From: Pseudomonas crudilactis
Lineage (GTDB): Bacteria > Pseudomonadota > Gammaproteobacteria > Pseudomonadales > Pseudomonadaceae
Assembly (NCBI RefSeq): GCF_013433315.1
Contig: NZ_WXVV01000022.1
Span: 1 to 64,000 of the forward strand
Direction: 5' to 3'
Length of the DNA stretch: 64,000 nt
Shown in pieces: positions 35,748 through 44,725 of this stretch. A program made the translations under genes and the position numbers. How positions within the stretch are numbered: the stretch's first letter is position 1; each line of letters starts with the position of its first letter. The notes beneath the pieces were generated by a model that was given only the letters and a program-made list of their open reading frames with translations, was not told the origin of the DNA and did no database searches.

Positions 35748-36520
35748 GTTTGATTGACCCTCGCGCAATCATCGATCCGTCGGCCGTTCTGGCTGACGGC
35801 GTCGAGGTCGGCCCGTGGTCGATCATCGGCGCAGGTGTGGAAATCGGCGAGGGTACCGTGATCGGGCCGCATGTGATCCTCAAAGGTCCGACCCGCATCG
35901 GCAAGCACAATCGTATCTACCAGTTTTCTTCGGTAGGCGAAGACACGCCCGATCTGAAGTACAAGGGTGAAGAAACCCGTCTGGTGATCGGTGATCACAA
36001 CGTCATCCGCGAAGGCGTGACGATTCACCGTGGCACCGTTCAGGACCGTTCGGAAACCACGCTTGGCGATCACAACCTGATCATGGCCTACGCGCACATC
36101 GGTCACGACAGCGTCATCGGCAACCACTGCATTCTGGTCAACAACACCGCGTTGGCCGGCCATGTGCACGTGGATGATTGGGCGATCCTCTCCGGGTTTA
36201 CTCTGGTGCACCAGTATTGCCACATCGGCGCCCACAGCTTTTCCGGCATGGGCACTGCCATCGGCAAGGACGTTCCGGCGTTCGTCACCGTGTTCGGCAA
36301 CCCGGCCGAAGCACGCAGCATGAACTTCGAAGGCATGCGCCGTCGCGGTTTCAGCGAAGACGCGATCCACACCCTGCGTCGCGCCTACAAAACTGTCTAT
36401 CGCCAAGGTCTCACGGTCGAACAGGCGTTGGCCGAACTGGCCGAGCCTGCTGCGCAGTTCCCCGAAGTTGCGATATTCCGTGACTCCATTCAGTCGTCGA
36501 CTCGCGGCATCACTCGCTGA
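35744..36520 (+). CDS. lpxA: UDP-N-acetylglucosamine O-acyltransferase
   Basis: First step of lipid A synthesis. The 258-residue beta-helix protein has the catalytic His121 in AHIGHD (equivalent to E. coli His125). Residue 169 is Met (SFSGMGT), the position shown in P. aeruginosa LpxA to limit the acyl pocket to 3-hydroxydecanoyl chains, so C10-type lipid A is expected. Overlaps fabZ and is followed by lpxB after 2 bp. Confidence 0.98.
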   Translation: MSLIDPRAIIDPSAVLADGVEVGPWSIIGAGVEIGEGTVIGPHVILKGPTRIGKHNRIYQFSSVGEDTPDLKYKGEETRLVIGDHNVIREGVTIHRGTVQDRSETTLGDHNLIMAYAHIGHDSVIGNHCILVNNTALAGHVHVDDWAILSGFTLVHQYCHIGAHSFSGMGTAIGKDVPAFVTVFGNPAEARSMNFEGMRRRGFSEDAIHTLRRAYKTVYRQGLTVEQALAELAEPAAQFPEVAIFRDSIQSSTRGITR

Positions 36521-36522
36521 TC

Positions 36523-37653
36523 ATGGCCAATTTGCGTATTGCGCTGGTGGCGGGTGAAGCTTCCGGTGACATTCTCGGCGCCGGTCTCATGCGCGCCCTC
36601 AAGGCACAGCATCCGGCGGTCGAATTCATCGGCGTCGGCGGCCCGTTGATGCAGGCCGAAGGCCTGACCTCCTACTTTCCGATGGAGCGTTTGTCGGTCA
36701 TGGGCCTGGTGGAAGTGCTCGGGCGCCTGCGTGAGTTGCTCAAGCGCCGCAAGGACCTGATGGCCACGCTGATCGCCGAGAAGCCGGACGTGTTCATCGG
36801 CATCGACGCGCCGGACTTCAACCTCAATATCGAACTCAAGCTGCGTCAGGCCGGGATCAAAACCGTGCATTACGTCAGCCCTTCGGTTTGGGCGTGGCGG
36901 CAGAAGCGTGTACTGAAGATCCGCGAAGGCTGCGATCTGATGCTGACGCTGCTGCCGTTCGAAGCAAAATTTTACGAAGAGAAGGGCGTGCCAGTGCGGT
37001 TCGTCGGTCACACCTTGGCCGATACCATTCCATTGGAGGCCGATCGTGCTGCGGCCCGTGCCGAGCTGGGCTTGCCCGATGGCCCGCTGGTGGCGTTGAT
37101 GCCCGGCAGCCGGGGCGGCGAAGTCTCCCGTCTGGGGGCGCTGTTCCTCGATACCGCCGAACGTCTGCGTGCTATGCGCCCGGGTTTGCGTTTTGTCATT
37201 CCTTGCGCAAACCCGGAACGCCGCGCGCAACTTGAAGAGTTGCTCGCCGGCCGCGATCTGCCGGTGACCTTGCTCGACGGCAAATCCCATCTGGCTCTGG
37301 CCGCGTGCAACGCCGTATTGATCGCCTCCGGTACCGCGACCCTTGAAGCGCTGTTGTACAAGCGGCCGATGGTGGTGGCGTACCGTTTGGCACCGCTGAC
37401 GTTCTGGATTCTGAAACACATGGTCAAGAGCCCGTACGTGTCCTTGCCGAATCTGCTGGCCCAGCGTCTGCTGGTCCCGGAGTTGTTGCAGGATGATGCG
37501 ACGGTCGAAGCGTTGGCGCAGACCCTGTCGCCGCTGATCGAAGGCGGCGAAGAGCAGACCCGCGGCTTCGACGAGATCCACCGCACGCTGCGGCTGGATG
37601 CCTCCAATCAGGCGGCGGACGCCGTCCTTAACCTGATCGGTCAGACACGATGA
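36523..37653 (+). CDS. lpxB: Lipid-A-disaccharide synthase
   Basis: GT19 glycosyltransferase that joins UDP-diacylglucosamine and lipid X to give the lipid A disaccharide. The 376 residues start with ALVAGEASGDILGAGL and contain the substrate block IGIDAPDFNL, HYVSPSVWAWRQ and the C-terminal donor-site region ASGTATLEALLY. Overlaps rnhB by four bases (ATGA). Confidence 0.97.
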   Translation: MANLRIALVAGEASGDILGAGLMRALKAQHPAVEFIGVGGPLMQAEGLTSYFPMERLSVMGLVEVLGRLRELLKRRKDLMATLIAEKPDVFIGIDAPDFNLNIELKLRQAGIKTVHYVSPSVWAWRQKRVLKIREGCDLMLTLLPFEAKFYEEKGVPVRFVGHTLADTIPLEADRAAARAELGLPDGPLVALMPGSRGGEVSRLGALFLDTAERLRAMRPGLRFVIPCANPERRAQLEELLAGRDLPVTLLDGKSHLALAACNAVLIASGTATLEALLYKRPMVVAYRLAPLTFWILKHMVKSPYVSLPNLLAQRLLVPELLQDDATVEALAQTLSPLIEGGEEQTRGFDEIHRTLRLDASNQAADAVLNLIGQTR

Positions 37654-38291
37654 GCAAGACAAGCATGCAGATGGGCCTGGATTTCACGCTGGTCGCCGAA
37701 GTCGAAGAACTGGTCGCCGGTGTCGATGAAGTCGGTCGTGGCCCGTTGTGCGGTGCCGTGGTCACGGCGGCGGTGATCCTCGATCCGAATCGGCCGATCC
37801 TGGGCCTCAACGACTCGAAAAAACTCACTGAAGCCAAGCGTGAAAAGCTCTACGACGAAATCATCGAGAAATCCCTGAGCTGGTGCATCGCCCGCGCCGA
37901 AGTCGAAGAAATCGACGAGCTGAACATCTTGCACGCGACCATGCTGGCCATGCAGCGCGCCGTCGCCGGCCTGCACATCCAGCCGAAACTGGCGATGATC
38001 GACGGCAATCGCTGCCCGCAATTGCCGATGCGCGCCGAAGCGGTGGTACAGGGCGACGGCAAGGTGCCGGCGATTGCTGCTGCGTCGATTCTTGCCAAAG
38101 TCAGTCGCGACCGTGAAATGGCTGCGTTCGAATTGATCTACCCGGGTTACGGCATCGGCGGCCATAAAGGCTACCCGACGCCCGTTCATCTGGAAGCCTT
38201 GGTGCGTCTTGGCCCGACGCCGATTCACCGGCGCTCGTTTGCCCCGGTGCGTCAGGCTTATGAAGCGCTGGAAGGTCTGACGCAGGTTTAG
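37650..38291 (+). CDS. rnhB: Ribonuclease HII
   Basis: Removes single ribonucleotides and RNA from RNA/DNA hybrids. The 213 residues carry the catalytic DEVGRGPL (about 26-33), NDSKKL, IDGN and AAASILAKVSRD blocks. Its start overlaps lpxB. A second in-frame ATG six codons in is possible. Confidence 0.96.
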   Translation: MSKTSMQMGLDFTLVAEVEELVAGVDEVGRGPLCGAVVTAAVILDPNRPILGLNDSKKLTEAKREKLYDEIIEKSLSWCIARAEVEEIDELNILHATMLAMQRAVAGLHIQPKLAMIDGNRCPQLPMRAEAVVQGDGKVPAIAAASILAKVSRDREMAAFELIYPGYGIGGHKGYPTPVHLEALVRLGPTPIHRRSFAPVRQAYEALEGLTQV

Positions 38292-38314
38292 TCGCAAGGC
38301 TGATGTTTTGTTCG

Positions 38315-38336
38315 AGGCCCGGTACAATCCGGGCCT
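38315..38336 (+). terminator. Hairpin between rnhB and dnaE
   Basis: Stem aggcccgg/ccgggcct with a 6-nt loop and trailing tgttgt lies 24 bp after rnhB. It probably ends the pyrH-rnhB transcript. Confidence 0.65.
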
Positions 38337-38367
38337 TGTTGTCTCTATGTAACTGGACAGGATCACT

Positions 38368-41300
38368 ATGCCGGCTTCATTCGTTCATCTACGCCTGCAC
38401 ACTGAATACTCCCTGGTCGATGGGCTGGTGCGGATCAAGCCATTGGTCAAGGCGCTGACCGGCATGAACATGCCGGCGGTCGCGGTCACCGACCAGAACA
38501 ACATGTGCTCGCTGGTCAAATTCTACAAAAACACCATGGGCGCGGGCATCAAGCCGATCTGCGGCGCTGACCTGTGGCTGTCGAACAAAGATCCGGACGC
38601 TCCCCTGAGCCGGCTCAGCCTGTTGGTGATGAATGCCAAGGGCTATCGCAATCTCACCGAGTTGATCTCGCGCGGCTTCATCGAAGGCCAGCGCAACGGC
38701 ATGATCATCGTCGAGCGTGAGTGGGTCGCTGAAGCCAACGAAGGCCTGATCATGCTGTCCGCCGCCAAAGAAGGCGAGATCGGCATGGCCATGATTGGCG
38801 GCAACCCGGCCGAAGCCGAAGCGCTGGCGCGTGAGTGGATGGCGGTGTTCCCGGATCGCTTCTATCTGGAAATCCAGCGCACCAACCGCCCTAACGATGA
38901 AGAACAACTGCACGGCGCCGTCGCTCTCGCCGACAAGCTTGGTGCGCCGCTGGTGGCGACCAACGATGTGCGCTTCATCAAGCAGGAAGATTTCGCCGCC
39001 CACGAAACCCGCGTGTGCATCGGTGAGGGCCGCGCCCTCGACGATCCGCGGCGCTCGAAGAATTACAGCGATCAGCAATACCTGAAAAGCGCCGAGGAAA
39101 TGATCGAGCTGTTCAGCGATATTCCCGACGCCATTGAAAACACCGTCGAGATTGCCAAGCGCTGCAACATCGAAGTCAAATTGGGCACGCACTTTTTGCC
39201 CAACTTTCCGATTCCCGATGGCATGACCATCGACGAATACTTCCGCAAAGTCTCCTTCGACGGTCTCGAAGAACGCTTGTCGGTACTGCTGCCCAAAGAC
39301 ACCACCGAAGACTACGAAGCCAAGCGTCAGGTCTACGTCGACCGCTTGAATTTCGAGCTGGATATCATTATCCAGATGGGCTTCCCCGGTTACTTCCTGA
39401 TCGTGATGGACTTTATCCAGTGGGCCAAGAGCAACGGCGTACCGGTAGGCCCGGGCCGTGGTTCGGGTGCCGGATCGCTGGTGGCCTACGTGCAGAAGAT
39501 CACCGACCTCGACCCGCTGGAATACGACCTGCTGTTCGAACGTTTCCTTAACCCGGAACGGGTCTCGATGCCCGACTTCGACGTCGACTTCTGCATGGAC
39601 GGTCGCGACCGCGTGATCGATTACGTGGCCGAAAAATACGGCCGCAACGCGGTGAGCCAGATCATCACGTTCGGTTCCATGGCCGCAAAAGCGGTGGTGC
39701 GTGACGTGGCGCGGGTGCAGGGCAAGTCCTACGGCTTGGCAGATCGTCTGTCGAAGATGATTCCGTTCGAAGTCGGCATGACCCTGGAAAAAGCCTACGA
39801 GCAGGAAGAAATTCTGCGTGACTTCATCAAGGTCGATGAAGAAGCCGCAGAAATCTGGGAGATGGCGCGCAAGCTCGAAGGCGTCGTGCGTAACGTTGGT
39901 AAGCACGCCGGTGGTGTGGTTATTGCGCCGACCAAACTGACTGACTTTTCGCCGATCTATTGCGACGAGGCCGGTGACGGTCTGGTAACCCAGTTCGACA
40001 AGGACGACGTTGAAGCCGCCGGTCTGGTGAAGTTCGACTTCCTCGGTCTGCGGACGCTGACGGTGATCGACTGGGCGCTGAAGACCATCAACCGCGACCG
40101 CGCCAAGGTCGACGAGCCGCCGCTGGACATCGCGTTTATCCCGCTCGACGACAAACCGACGTACACGCTGCTGCAAAAAGCTGAAACCACCGCGGTGTTC
40201 CAGCTTGAATCACGCGGCATGAAAGAGCTGATCAAAAAGCTCAAGCCCGACTGCCTCGAAGACTTGATCGCACTGGTGGCCCTGTTCCGTCCGGGCCCGC
40301 TGCAGTCCGGCATGGTGGATGACTTCATCAACCGTAAGCACGGTCGCGCCGAACTGGCGTATCCGCACTCGGATTACCAGTACGAAGGTTTGAAGCCTGT
40401 TCTGGCGCCGACTTACGGCATCATCCTGTATCAGGAACAGGTGATGCAGATTGCCCAGGTCATGGCCGGTTACACCCTCGGTGGTGCGGACATGCTGCGT
40501 CGGGCGATGGGTAAGAAAAAGCCCGAAGAGATGGCCAAACAGCGCGGCGGTTTCATTGAAGGTTGCAAGACCAACAATATCGACGCCGACCTCGCCGGTA
40601 ACATTTTCGACCTGGTGGAAAAATTCGCCGGTTACGGCTTCAACAAGTCTCACTCGGCTGCTTACGGTCTGGTGTCGTACCAGACCGCCTGGCTGAAAAC
40701 CCACTACCCGGCGCCGTTCATGGCCGCGGTACTGTCAGCGGACATGCACAACACCGACAAGGTCGTGACCTTGATCGAAGAAATTCGCACCATGAAGCTG
40801 CGTCTCGACGCGCCGGATGTGAATACTTCGGAATTCAAGTTCACGGTGAACGACGAAGGCCGCATCATTTATGGCCTCGGCGCGATCAAGGGTGTGGGCG
40901 AGGGTCCTGTTGAAGCGATTACTGAGGCGCGCGCGGACGGGCCGTTCAAGGATCTGTTCGATTTCTGCGCCCGCGTCGACCTCAAACGCATCAACAAGCG
41001 CACCCTCGACGGTTTGATCCGCAGCGGTGCACTGGATCGTCTCGGCCCGTTCTTCCATGAAGAGCAAAAGGCTTATCAGGCCAACATCGACCGCAACCGC
41101 GCGGTGCTGCTGGCCGCAATGGAAGAGGCGATCAAGTCCGCTGAGCAGACGGCGCGCACTCACGACAGCGGCCACGCCGACCTGTTTGGCGGTTTGTTTG
41201 TCGAGGAGGACGCCGACGTTTATGCGGTGCATCGCAAGGCCAAGGAGCTGACCCTCAAGGAGCGCCTCAAAGGTGAGAAAGACACCTTGGGCCTGTACCT

Positions 41301-41889
41301 GACCGGTCACCCGATCGACGAATACGAAGGCGAGATTCGCCGTTTCGCCCGTCAGCGCATCATCGACCTGAAACCGGCCCGGGATACCCAAACCGTGGCG
41401 GGGATGATCATTGCCCTGCGCGTGATGAAGAACAAGAAGGGCGACAAGATGGGCTTCATTACCCTCGACGACCGCTCCGGACGGATCGAGGCGTCGCTGT
41501 TTGCCGATGCGTTCCATTCTGCGCAATCGCTGTTGCAGACAGATGCGATGGTGGTGGTCGAAGGCGAAGTCAGCAACGACGACTTCTCCGGTGGCCTGCG
41601 CCTGCGGGTCAAACGCGTGATGAGCATGGAAGATGCGCGCACCAACCTCGCCGAGAGCCTGCGCCTGAAACTGCAAACCCAGGATTTGAAAGGTGATCAG
41701 CTACGCTGGTTGGGTGATCTGCTCAAGCGTCATCGCGGCGCGTGCCCGATCACCATGGAATACACCAGCCCGGATGCGAAGACCTTGCTGCAGTTCGGCG
41801 AGACGTGGCGAATTGATCCGGCGGATGCCTTGATTCAGGCTCTGCGTGACCAGTTCGGGCGAGACAACGTCTTCCTCCAATACCGTTGA
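38368..41889 (+). CDS. dnaE: DNA polymerase III alpha subunit
   Basis: Replicative polymerase. The 1173 residues show the N-terminal PHP domain (from HLRLHTEYSLVDG), the palm with the catalytic aspartates in PDFDVDF (Asp403 and Asp405), fingers, a beta-clamp region and the C-terminal OB fold (from about residue 985, AGMIIALRVMKNKKG). It starts after ACAGGA. Confidence 0.98.
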   Translation: MPASFVHLRLHTEYSLVDGLVRIKPLVKALTGMNMPAVAVTDQNNMCSLVKFYKNTMGAGIKPICGADLWLSNKDPDAPLSRLSLLVMNAKGYRNLTELISRGFIEGQRNGMIIVEREWVAEANEGLIMLSAAKEGEIGMAMIGGNPAEAEALAREWMAVFPDRFYLEIQRTNRPNDEEQLHGAVALADKLGAPLVATNDVRFIKQEDFAAHETRVCIGEGRALDDPRRSKNYSDQQYLKSAEEMIELFSDIPDAIENTVEIAKRCNIEVKLGTHFLPNFPIPDGMTIDEYFRKVSFDGLEERLSVLLPKDTTEDYEAKRQVYVDRLNFELDIIIQMGFPGYFLIVMDFIQWAKSNGVPVGPGRGSGAGSLVAYVQKITDLDPLEYDLLFERFLNPERVSMPDFDVDFCMDGRDRVIDYVAEKYGRNAVSQIITFGSMAAKAVVRDVARVQGKSYGLADRLSKMIPFEVGMTLEKAYEQEEILRDFIKVDEEAAEIWEMARKLEGVVRNVGKHAGGVVIAPTKLTDFSPIYCDEAGDGLVTQFDKDDVEAAGLVKFDFLGLRTLTVIDWALKTINRDRAKVDEPPLDIAFIPLDDKPTYTLLQKAETTAVFQLESRGMKELIKKLKPDCLEDLIALVALFRPGPLQSGMVDDFINRKHGRAELAYPHSDYQYEGLKPVLAPTYGIILYQEQVMQIAQVMAGYTLGGADMLRRAMGKKKPEEMAKQRGGFIEGCKTNNIDADLAGNIFDLVEKFAGYGFNKSHSAAYGLVSYQTAWLKTHYPAPFMAAVLSADMHNTDKVVTLIEEIRTMKLRLDAPDVNTSEFKFTVNDEGRIIYGLGAIKGVGEGPVEAITEARADGPFKDLFDFCARVDLKRINKRTLDGLIRSGALDRLGPFFHEEQKAYQANIDRNRAVLLAAMEEAIKSAEQTARTHDSGHADLFGGLFVEEDADVYAVHRKAKELTLKERLKGEKDTLGLYLTGHPIDEYEGEIRRFARQRIIDLKPARDTQTVAGMIIALRVMKNKKGDKMGFITLDDRSGRIEASLFADAFHSAQSLLQTDAMVVVEGEVSNDDFSGGLRLRVKRVMSMEDARTNLAESLRLKLQTQDLKGDQLRWLGDLLKRHRGACPITMEYTSPDAKTLLQFGETWRIDPADALIQALRDQFGRDNVFLQYR

Positions 41890-42028
41890 CCGGCAAGTGC
41901 CATCATTGCGCTTGCCCGCAACCTGAATTTTTAATCTCGACCTCAGCGCGCCTCTCCCTTAAGGTAGGGCGCGAATAGACAACCGGCCGGCCCAAGCTCA
42001 TTTGGGACACGACCCAAGACGGACGCCT

Positions 42029-42976
42029 ATGAACCCGAATTTTCTAGATTTCGAACAGCCGATCGCCGACCTGCAAGCCAAGATCGAAGAGTTGCGCTTG
42101 GTCGGTAATGACAATTCGCTGAATATCGGCGATGAGATCTCCCGCCTGCAGGACAAGAGCAAAACGCTGACCGAAGACATCTTCGGCAAGCTGACCAGCT
42201 GGCAGATCGCACGCCTGGCGCGTCACCCGAAACGCCCGTACACCCTCGACTACATCGAGCACATCTTCACCGAGTTCGACGAACTGCACGGCGACCGTCA
42301 CTTCTCTGACGACGCAGCAATCGTTGGCGGTATCGCCCGCCTGGACGATCAGCCGGTGATGATCATCGGTCACCAGAAGGGCCGTGAAGTGCGCGAGAAG
42401 GTGCGCCGCAACTTCGGCATGCCGCGTCCGGAAGGCTACCGTAAGGCTTGCCGTCTGATGGAAATGGCCGAGCGTTTCAAAATGCCGATCCTGACCTTCA
42501 TCGACACCCCGGGTGCTTACCCGGGTATTGACGCTGAAGAGCGCAACCAGAGCGAAGCGATTGCCTGGAACCTGCGCGTGATGTCGCGCCTGAAGACTCC
42601 AATCATCGCCACCGTTATCGGTGAAGGTGGTTCCGGCGGTGCTCTGGCCATCGGTGTCTGCGATCAGTTGAACATGTTGCAATACTCGACCTACGCGGTG
42701 ATCTCGCCGGAAGGTTGCGCTTCGATTCTGTGGAAAACCGCGGAAAAAGCGCCGGATGCTGCTGAGGCGATGGGCATTACCGCCGAGCGTCTGAAAGGCC
42801 TGGGCATTGTCGACAAAGTCATCGGCGAGCCACTGGGCGGCGCACACCGTGACCCGGCTACCGCAGCGGCGTCGATCCGTGCCGAACTGAGCTCGCAACT
42901 GGCGATGCTGAAGAAGTTCGATAATGAAGCGCTGTTGAAGCGTCGTTATGATCGACTGATGAGCTACGGTCTCTGA
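42029..42976 (+). CDS. accA: Acetyl-CoA carboxylase carboxyltransferase alpha
   Basis: With AccD forms the carboxyltransferase that makes malonyl-CoA. The 315 residues have the family N-terminus (NFLDFEQPIADLQAKIEEL, cited here in part) and the oxyanion-hole glycines in GEGGSGGALA. The ATG at 42029 is chosen over an in-frame TTG 27 bp earlier by homology of the N-terminus. A hairpin (about 41947-41976, cgcgcc/ggcgcg) sits in the gap after dnaE. Confidence 0.97.
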   Translation: MNPNFLDFEQPIADLQAKIEELRLVGNDNSLNIGDEISRLQDKSKTLTEDIFGKLTSWQIARLARHPKRPYTLDYIEHIFTEFDELHGDRHFSDDAAIVGGIARLDDQPVMIIGHQKGREVREKVRRNFGMPRPEGYRKACRLMEMAERFKMPILTFIDTPGAYPGIDAEERNQSEAIAWNLRVMSRLKTPIIATVIGEGGSGGALAIGVCDQLNMLQYSTYAVISPEGCASILWKTAEKAPDAAEAMGITAERLKGLGIVDKVIGEPLGGAHRDPATAAASIRAELSSQLAMLKKFDNEALLKRRYDRLMSYGL

Positions 42977-43009
42977 TCGAACGCCGATTCAGCTGACAAT
43001 GCAAAACAC

Positions 43010-43099
43010 TGTGGGAGCGAGCTTGCTCGCGAAGGCGTTATAACAGACAACGAAAATGTTGAATGTTGAACCGCTTTCGCGAGCAAGCTCGCTCCCACA
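43010..43099. repeat. REP pair, inward orientation
   Basis: Cores tgtgggagcgagcttgctcg and cgagcaagctcgctcccaca face each other over about 45 bp. It fills most of the accA-tilS gap and ends only 24 bp before the tilS ATG. Confidence 0.88.
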
Positions 43100-43122
43100 T
43101 TGGTTTCGGTGAAGGTGAAAAA

Positions 43123-44451
43123 ATGAGTCAGCTCTCGATTGATTTGCCTTCCCGGCTATTACTGAACCTTGAGGCTTGGCGCAACGCCACTCATTGGCGT
43201 ATCGCCTTCTCCGGTGGTCTCGACTCCACTGTTCTGCTGCACCTGCTCGCCCATTTCGCAAAATCCGAATCCCTCCCTCCACTCAGTGCTATCCACATTC
43301 ACCACGGCCTCCAGGCTGCGGCTGACGCGTGGCCGCAGCATTGCCAGTCCGTGTGCGATGCGCTGGGTGTTCCGTTGCTGATCGAGCGTGTGAAGGTGCA
43401 GCCGGGTGCAAGCTTGGAGCGCGCGGCGCGGGATGCGCGGTACACAGTGTTCGGTTCACTGACGCAAGCCAATGACGTGTTGCTCACTGGCCAGCATCGC
43501 GATGATCAAGCGGAAACGCTGTTGTTTCGACTCATGCGTGGTGCGGGTGTGCGCGGATTGGCGGGGATGCCTAAGCAGCGGCCAATGGGGCAGGGCACAT
43601 TGATTCGTCCATTGCTCGATGTTTCCCGGGCCGAACTCGAAGCCTATGCGCAGGCTCACCGATTGGTCTGGATCGAAGACCCATCCAATCAGGATCAGCA
43701 ATTCTCGCGCAATTACCTGCGGCATCAGGTCATGCCGTCGCTGAGCGAGCGCTGGCCGCAAGCGCAGGCGAGCATGGCTCGCAGCGCTGCGCATCTGCGT
43801 GAAGCCCAGGGGCTGCTCGATGAACTGGCGCAGATTGATCTGGCTGACGCCGCCACCGCGCATGAATTCGAATGGCTGGGATTGCCGTCATTGGAACTGG
43901 CGCCGCTGGCTGCATTGTCTGTCGCTCGTCAACGAAACGCCCTCAGTCACTGGCTTGAGCCGCTGACGCGCCTGCCTGACACCGACCATTGGTCGGGTTG
44001 GTCGGATCTGTGCGATGCCGCTCCTGATGCGTCACCGATCTGGCGTCTGGCCGATGGCGAACTGCACCGCAGCGCCGGTCGGCTATGGTGGCTCAGCGGT
44101 CAGTGGCTGCGCACGCCAGTGATCGGGTGCGAGTGGCAGAGCCCGGCGTCAGCGCTACGCTTGGCCGATAACGGACGTGTCATGTTCAGCGGGCAGACTC
44201 CTTCCGGGCCGCTGCGCATTGCCTATCGTCAGGGCGGTGAGGTCATGCATCTGGCGGATCGCGGCCACCGTGATCTCAAGCGCCTGCTCAATGAGCGCGC
44301 AGTGCCGGGCTTCGTGCGTGGCAGATTGCCGCTGCTGTTTCGCGATGCAGAATTGCTTGCGGTGGCGAACCTGCCGGGACTTGATGGCGATGCGCACGAT
44401 GGCTGGAAATTGCATTGGCAGCCAACAGACGAAGATCAAGGTTTGAGCTGA
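43123..44451 (+). CDS. tilS: tRNA(Ile)-lysidine synthetase
   Basis: Makes lysidine at C34 of tRNA-Ile(CAU) so that it reads AUA. The 442 residues have the N-type ATP-pyrophosphatase motif SGGLDST at 30-36, HRDDQAETLLFR, and a C-terminal TilS domain. The ATG at 43123 follows GAAGG; an earlier in-frame ATG lies inside the REP pair. Confidence 0.95.
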   Translation: MSQLSIDLPSRLLLNLEAWRNATHWRIAFSGGLDSTVLLHLLAHFAKSESLPPLSAIHIHHGLQAAADAWPQHCQSVCDALGVPLLIERVKVQPGASLERAARDARYTVFGSLTQANDVLLTGQHRDDQAETLLFRLMRGAGVRGLAGMPKQRPMGQGTLIRPLLDVSRAELEAYAQAHRLVWIEDPSNQDQQFSRNYLRHQVMPSLSERWPQAQASMARSAAHLREAQGLLDELAQIDLADAATAHEFEWLGLPSLELAPLAALSVARQRNALSHWLEPLTRLPDTDHWSGWSDLCDAAPDASPIWRLADGELHRSAGRLWWLSGQWLRTPVIGCEWQSPASALRLADNGRVMFSGQTPSGPLRIAYRQGGEVMHLADRGHRDLKRLLNERAVPGFVRGRLPLLFRDAELLAVANLPGLDGDAHDGWKLHWQPTDEDQGLS

Positions 44452-44471
44452 AAGGAGCATTCCGGTAGACT
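44443..44471 (+). promoter_or_regulatory. pyrG: Candidate promoter for pyrG
   Basis: TTGAGC (44443-44448) and TAGACT (44466-44471) with exactly 17 bp between lie at the end of tilS. They would give a leader of about 245 nt before pyrG. The rest of the gap (44472-44725) contains a weak hairpin before a T7 run (44618-44624) and no convincing gene. Confidence 0.45.
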
Positions 44472-44725
44472 ACGCTCCCTTCTTGATACAACTTCTGTGG
44501 ATTCGCCTGAATTGCAGGAGTTGCCGATTACCAAGCAGTCTTTGCTGGGCGATTCCAAAAAATGTGTAGCGAGCAACGTACCGGTGTTTCATCTGCCGGT
44601 CTGTCCCAACGCGGCGGTTTTTTTGAAAGGTGCACTGTGATTAATGCAGGTGATCGGGGGCTTCGGCCTTCCTTCGCTTTCCCCGGCGGCTCGTACCGCT
44701 TTAACGCAGACTTCTAGGGTTTTTC

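Noticed and set aside
44452..44640. Open frame continuing in phase after the tilS stop
   Set aside because: 63 sense codons without a good start or ribosome site; TilS ends normally at 44451 and the stretch looks like a leader, not a gene.
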